From an uncultured Erysipelotrichaceae bacterium (GTDB lineage: Bacteria > Bacillota_I > Bacilli_A > RF39 > UBA660): a stretch of 16,173 bases of DNA. The DNA is taken from positions 1-16,173 of the forward strand of contig CADBNY010000060.1 of NCBI GenBank assembly GCA_902796215.1. Direction: 5' to 3'. A program made the position numbers and the translations under genes. Below the pieces are notes generated by a model, which worked only from the letters and a program-made list of their open reading frames with translations, was not told where the DNA came from and searched no databases. The first letter of the stretch is position 1; each line of letters starts with the position of its first letter. This document shows, piece after piece, positions 13,039 through 16,173 of the stretch.

Positions 13039-13776
13039 ATGAAAGGAATCTTAGGTAAAAAAATAGGGATGACTCAAGTTTTTACAAAAAATGGAAAGTT
13101 AATTCCCGTAACTGTTATTGAAGTAGAACCAAATGTGGTAACTCAAATCAAAACAGTAGAAAAAGATGGATATGATGCTATTCAACTTGCTACCGATTCT
13201 ATTAGAGAAGGATTAAGTAACAAGCCAGCGATAGGCCATACAAAGAAAGCTAACACAACACCTAAGCGCTTCTTAAGAGAAATTAGAGGAGTAAATGTTA
13301 ATGATTACACTTTAGGGCAAACAGTTGGTGTAGACATTTTTGAAGCAGGGGAAATTGTTGATGTTACAGGAACTTCAAAAGGTAAGGGGTTCCAAGGTGT
13401 TATTAAAAGACATAATCAATCAACTGGACCAATGGGTCATGGTTCTCAATACCATAGAGGAGTTGGTTCTTTAGGTACAATGTTACCAATGCATGTACTT
13501 AAAGGAAAGAAAATGCCTGGTCAAATGGGTAATGTAAAAAGAACGGTTCAAAACTTAGAAATCGTATCAATTGATACAGAAAATAATGTAATTTTAGTTA
13601 AGGGTAATGTTCCTGGTCCAAAAAAATCATTAGTTATGATTCATACAGCAGTAAAAAATCCAAACGGGAAAAATGAAGCTGCAGACCTAGTGTCTTATGT
13701 TGAAGAAGTAATTCCAACAGAAGATACAAATGTAGAAACTGTTACAGAAGAAACAACTACTGAAAAAGCAGAATAA
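13039..13776 (+). CDS. rplC: Ribosomal protein L3 (uL3) with acidic C-terminal tail
   Basis: L3 is an early-assembling large-subunit protein whose long loop reaches the peptidyl transferase centre. The core is canonical: MKGILGKKIGMTQVF at the start, 'GTSKGKGFQGVIKRH' (111-125), 'GPMGHGSQYHRGVGSLG' (130-146) and 'KKMPGQMGN' (157-165), with the Gln that is methylated in some bacteria. At 245 residues it is longer than the usual ~210. The extra tail (about 211-245) is rich in Glu and Thr, with 11 acidic and 2 basic residues, and is probably disordered. Unlike its neighbours, which are tightly packed, rplC is separated from rplD by 63 nt containing an inverted repeat. Confidence 0.98.
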   Translation: MKGILGKKIGMTQVFTKNGKLIPVTVIEVEPNVVTQIKTVEKDGYDAIQLATDSIREGLSNKPAIGHTKKANTTPKRFLREIRGVNVNDYTLGQTVGVDIFEAGEIVDVTGTSKGKGFQGVIKRHNQSTGPMGHGSQYHRGVGSLGTMLPMHVLKGKKMPGQMGNVKRTVQNLEIVSIDTENNVILVKGNVPGPKKSLVMIHTAVKNPNGKNEAADLVSYVEEVIPTEDTNVETVTEETTTEKAE

Positions 13777-13778
13777 AA

Positions 13779-13824
13779 TCATCACAGATCAACCAATTAG
13801 AATGATAAATTGTATAAGTGATGA
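13779..13824 (+). promoter_or_regulatory. Intercistronic hairpin before rplD
   Basis: TCATCAC (13779-13785) can pair with GTGATGA (13818-13824), and inside it CAATT (13794-13798) with AATTG (13808-13812), giving a two-part stem. It ends directly at the rplD ribosome binding site AAAGGAGG. There is no U-tract, so it is not a terminator. It may be an RNA-processing or translational control element for L4. Confidence 0.45.
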
Positions 13825-13839
13825 AAGGAGGAATCGTAA

Positions 13840-14466
13840 ATGAAAAAAGCAGAACTTTTAAATTTAAAAGGTGAAAAAGTAAAGGACATTAATCTAAGTG
13901 AAGAAGTATTTGGAACTACTCCAAATAACGCTGTTTTAAATGATGCGATAATATTAGCATTAGCATCATTAAGACAAGGAACACATAAAACTAAAAACCG
14001 TTCAGAAGTTTCCGGTGGAGGAAGAAAACCATGGAGACAAAAAGGAACCGGACGTGCACGTCAAGGTTCAATCAGAGCCGTACAATGGGTAGGTGGAGGA
14101 CGTTATGGAACTCCAGTGCCAAGAGACTATAGTAAAAAACAAAATAGAAAAGAAAGACAACTAGCAATTCGCTCTGCATTATCAGAAAAAGTAGATAATA
14201 GAGAAATTATTGTTTTAGATAAGTTAGAATTAAAAACTCCAAAAACAAAGGAAATGCTAAGTCTTTTAGAAACATTAAAAATATCTGATAAAAAAGTATT
14301 ACTAATAGTAGAAGAATTTAATGACAATATCATCTTAGCAACAAGAAATCTTCAAAATGTTGTATTAATATTAGCAGATGAACTTAATGTTTTAGATGTC
14401 GTAGGAACAGATGTAATGGTAATTACAGAACCTGCATTAAAACACGTAGAGGAGGTGCTTAAATAA
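13840..14466 (+). CDS. rplD: Ribosomal protein L4 (uL4)
   Basis: A 208-residue large-subunit protein whose extended loop lines the peptide exit tunnel, and which in gamma-proteobacteria also represses its own S10 operon. The signature loop 'SGGGRKPWRQKGTGRARQGS' (59-78) and the following 'VGGGRYGTPVPRDYSKK' are intact. Length is normal. AAAGGAGG gives a clear start at 13840. The stop shares one base with the rplW start (ATAATG), so the two are translationally coupled. Confidence 0.99.
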   Translation: MKKAELLNLKGEKVKDINLSEEVFGTTPNNAVLNDAIILALASLRQGTHKTKNRSEVSGGGRKPWRQKGTGRARQGSIRAVQWVGGGRYGTPVPRDYSKKQNRKERQLAIRSALSEKVDNREIIVLDKLELKTPKTKEMLSLLETLKISDKKVLLIVEEFNDNIILATRNLQNVVLILADELNVLDVVGTDVMVITEPALKHVEEVLK

Positions 14467-14750
14467 TGAAAGACACAAAGTATTTAGAAATAATAAAAGC
14501 ACCAGTTATTACAGAAAAATCAGAAGCAGCAAAACAAGAAGGAAAATATACTTTTAAAGTAGATCCTAGAGCAAATAAGATTGAAATAAAAGAAGCGATT
14601 GAAAAAATATTCAATGTTAAGATACAATCAATTAGAACAATTAATGTAAAACCTAAAAAAAGAAGAGTTGGTCGTTATTCAGGACTAACAAATCGTACAA
14701 AAAAAGCAATTGTTACCCTTGCTGAAGGACAAACGATTGATCTTGGTTAG
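14466..14750 (+). CDS. rplW: Ribosomal protein L23 (uL23)
   Basis: A 94-residue protein at the tunnel exit, the docking site for trigger factor and signal recognition particle. Typical motifs are 'IIKAPVITEKSEAAKQEGKYTFKVDPRANKIEIKEAIE' and 'VKPKKRRVGRYSGLTNRTKKAIVTL'. Its ATG overlaps the rplD stop by one base, and its ribosome binding site GAGGAGG lies inside the end of rplD. Confidence 0.98.
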   Translation: MKDTKYLEIIKAPVITEKSEAAKQEGKYTFKVDPRANKIEIKEAIEKIFNVKIQSIRTINVKPKKRRVGRYSGLTNRTKKAIVTLAEGQTIDLG

Positions 14751-14765
14751 AAGGAGGAATAAATT

Positions 14766-15596
14766 ATGGCAATCAAAAATTATAAACCTACTACACCAGG
14801 ACGTAGAAAAATGAGTGCATTAGTAAATGAAGAAATCACATCAAGCACTCCAGAAAAATCTTTGACAATTACCATGAAGAAAAATGGTGGTCGTAATAAT
14901 CAAGGTAAGATAACTGTTCGTCATCAAGGCGGAGGCGAAAAAAGAAAATATCGTATCATTGATTTTAAAAGAAATAAACCAAACGTTCCTGGAAAGGTAG
15001 TAAGTATAGAATATGATCCAAATAGAACAGCAAATATCGCATTAATTTGCTATGCTGATGGAGAAAAAAGATATATTATCGCACCAAAAGGATTAGAAGT
15101 TGGAACAAGTATTGAATCTGGAGAAAATGTAGATATTAAAGTAGGAAATGCCCTACCAATAATGAATATCCCAGTTGGTACAATGATTCATAATATCGAA
15201 TTAAAACCTGGAAAAGGAGGAGAACTAGCAAGATCTGCAGGTTCATCTGCTCAAATACTAGGTCGTGAAGATAATTATGTAATGGTTCGTTTATCAAGTG
15301 GAGAACAAAGAAAAGTATTAGGTACTTGTATGGCAACAGTTGGAGTTGTAGGAAACGAAGACTCATCACTTGTAAAAGTAGGAAAGGCTGGACGCAAACG
15401 TCATATGGGAATTAGACCTACAGTACGTGGTTCAGTAATGAATCCAAATGATCACCCACATGGTGGTGGAGAAGGACGTGCACCAGTTGGACGTAAAGCT
15501 CCAGTAACACCTTGGGGTAAACCAGCACTTGGATTAAAAACACGTAAAAAGAAACAATCTGACAAGTTCATAGTACGTCGTAGAAGTAGTAAATAG
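14766..15596 (+). CDS. rplB: Ribosomal protein L2 (uL2)
   Basis: A 276-residue protein required for subunit joining and near the peptidyl transferase centre. 'MAIKNYKPTTPGRRKMS', 'VRHQGGGEKRKYRIIDFKR' and the conserved C-terminal stretch 'VMNPNDHPHGGGEGRAPVGRK' with its invariant His are all present. Length is canonical. AGAAGGAGG precedes the ATG; 15 nt separate it from rplW and 17 nt from rpsS. Confidence 0.99.
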   Translation: MAIKNYKPTTPGRRKMSALVNEEITSSTPEKSLTITMKKNGGRNNQGKITVRHQGGGEKRKYRIIDFKRNKPNVPGKVVSIEYDPNRTANIALICYADGEKRYIIAPKGLEVGTSIESGENVDIKVGNALPIMNIPVGTMIHNIELKPGKGGELARSAGSSAQILGREDNYVMVRLSSGEQRKVLGTCMATVGVVGNEDSSLVKVGKAGRKRHMGIRPTVRGSVMNPNDHPHGGGEGRAPVGRKAPVTPWGKPALGLKTRKKKQSDKFIVRRRSSK

Positions 15597-15613
15597 GAAA
15601 GGATGATTAGAAA

Positions 15614-15883
15614 ATGGCAAGAAGTTTAAAAAAAGGACCTTATGTATTTAAAAGATTATTAAAAAGGGTTCAAGAACTTAATAAATTAGGAAAAAAAGAA
15701 GTCATTAAAACATGGTCACGCCGTTCCACTATTTTTCCTGATTTTATTGGACACACATTTGGAGTACATAATGGAAAAGAATATATTCCGGTTTATGTTA
15801 CTGAAGATATGGTAGGACATAAATTAGGTGAATTTGCATTGACACGTAAATTTGGTGGACATGGTTCAGACAAAAAGAAATAA
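15614..15883 (+). CDS. rpsS: Ribosomal protein S19 (uS19)
   Basis: An 89-residue small-subunit head protein that contacts S13 and the A-site tRNA region. 'MARSLKKGPYV', 'IKTWSRRSTIFPDFIGHTFGVHNGKEYIPVYVTEDMVGHKLGEF' and 'TRKFGGHG' are diagnostic. Start supported by AAAGGA about 10 nt upstream. Confidence 0.99.
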   Translation: MARSLKKGPYVFKRLLKRVQELNKLGKKEVIKTWSRRSTIFPDFIGHTFGVHNGKEYIPVYVTEDMVGHKLGEFALTRKFGGHGSDKKK

Positions 15884-15907
15884 AATAATGACTAGGAGGT
15901 TAAATAT

Positions 15908-16173
15908 ATGGAAGCAAAAGCTATTGCTAAAGGGCTAAGAGTATCTCCAATCAGAGCAAGGTTAATCTCTGATATGATACGAGGAAAAAGTTGTGCAGAA
16001 GCATTAAATATATTAAGTAATATGAATAATAAGTCAGCAAGACTTACGAAAAAAGTTTTAGATTCTGCTATTGCAAATGCTGTCAATAATAACAATGCAG
16101 AAGCTTCAGCTCTTTATGTTAAAGAAGCAAGAGTAGATGCCGGTCCTGTTATGAAACGTCACTTTTTTGATTC
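15908..16173 (+). CDS. rplV: Ribosomal protein L22 (uL22), partial at window end
   Basis: The first 88 codons of rplV, cut off by the end of the window. TAGGAGG (15893-15899) gives 8-nt spacing to the ATG. L22 binds 23S rRNA early in assembly and its beta-hairpin lines the exit tunnel. 'EAKAIAKGLRVSPIRARLISDMIRGKS' and 'DSAIANAVNN' match the family, as does its place after rpsS. The start of the tunnel hairpin reads 'ARVDAGPVMKRHFFDS', whereas most L22 proteins have 'GPxxKRxxPRAxGRA' there; the conserved Pro-Arg-Ala is replaced by Phe-Asp-Ser. Confidence 0.95.
   Translation, partial: MEAKAIAKGLRVSPIRARLISDMIRGKSCAEALNILSNMNNKSARLTKKVLDSAIANAVNNNNAEASALYVKEARVDAGPVMKRHFFD

Overview
The window comes from a strongly A+T-rich, Gram-positive-type (Firmicutes/Bacillota) chromosome. 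The evidence is a full-length Spo0A with its diagnostic C-terminal DNA-binding domain, AAGGAGG-type ribosome binding sites, SigA-like promoters, U-tailed hairpin terminators and a canonical S10 ribosomal protein operon. Tryptophan is written TGG throughout, so there is no sign of the Mycoplasma code. The glycolipid synthase related to acholeplasmal enzymes, the short triosephosphate isomerase and the low GC suggest a deep-branching, perhaps gut-associated, Bacilli or Clostridia lineage. I cannot place it more precisely from sequence alone.

Layout. (1) 1-2000 is an accessory patch. It holds a membrane-anchored zinc-ribbon/DUF4352-type protein, and a divergent pair made of a helix-turn-helix-like protein (minus strand) and a stand-alone von Willebrand factor A (vWA) protein (plus strand) that share a 73-bp promoter region. 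A convergent terminator at 709-735 contains DnaA-box-like 9-mers. (2) 2018-7778 is a glycolytic block: gap, then pgk, a degenerate GNAT-like protein, a YbhN/MprF-type membrane protein, a GT4 glycolipid glycosyltransferase and tpiA. The genes from pgk on are closely spaced or overlapping, so glycolysis and membrane glycolipid synthesis probably share a transcript. (3) 7779-8683 is spo0A with candidate 0A boxes in its promoter region. (4) 8700-10400 is an insulated accessory gene for a DUF4143-type ATPase whose Walker B and nuclease-like motifs are degenerate, followed by a convergent small XRE-type repressor. (5) 10400-11667 is a Y-family DNA polymerase with a LexA/SOS-like box between -35 and -10. 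(6) 11735-12455 is an HD-domain hydrolase with its own promoter and operator-like repeats. (7) 12560 to the end is the S10 operon (rpsJ, rplC, rplD, rplW, rplB, rpsS, rplV partial), preceded by a strong extended -10 promoter and a structured leader of about 115 nt.

What stands out: the vWA/HTH pair is the best candidate for a poorly described small system. The DUF4143 protein looks like a pseudo-ATPase/pseudo-nuclease under its own palindrome-overlapped promoter. Three regulatory sites can be read directly from sequence: 0A boxes at spo0A, a LexA-like box at the polymerase gene, and the S10 leader together with an intercistronic hairpin before rplD. No IS elements, CRISPR arrays, tRNAs or rRNAs were seen, and no gene-free stretch exceeds 300 bases.
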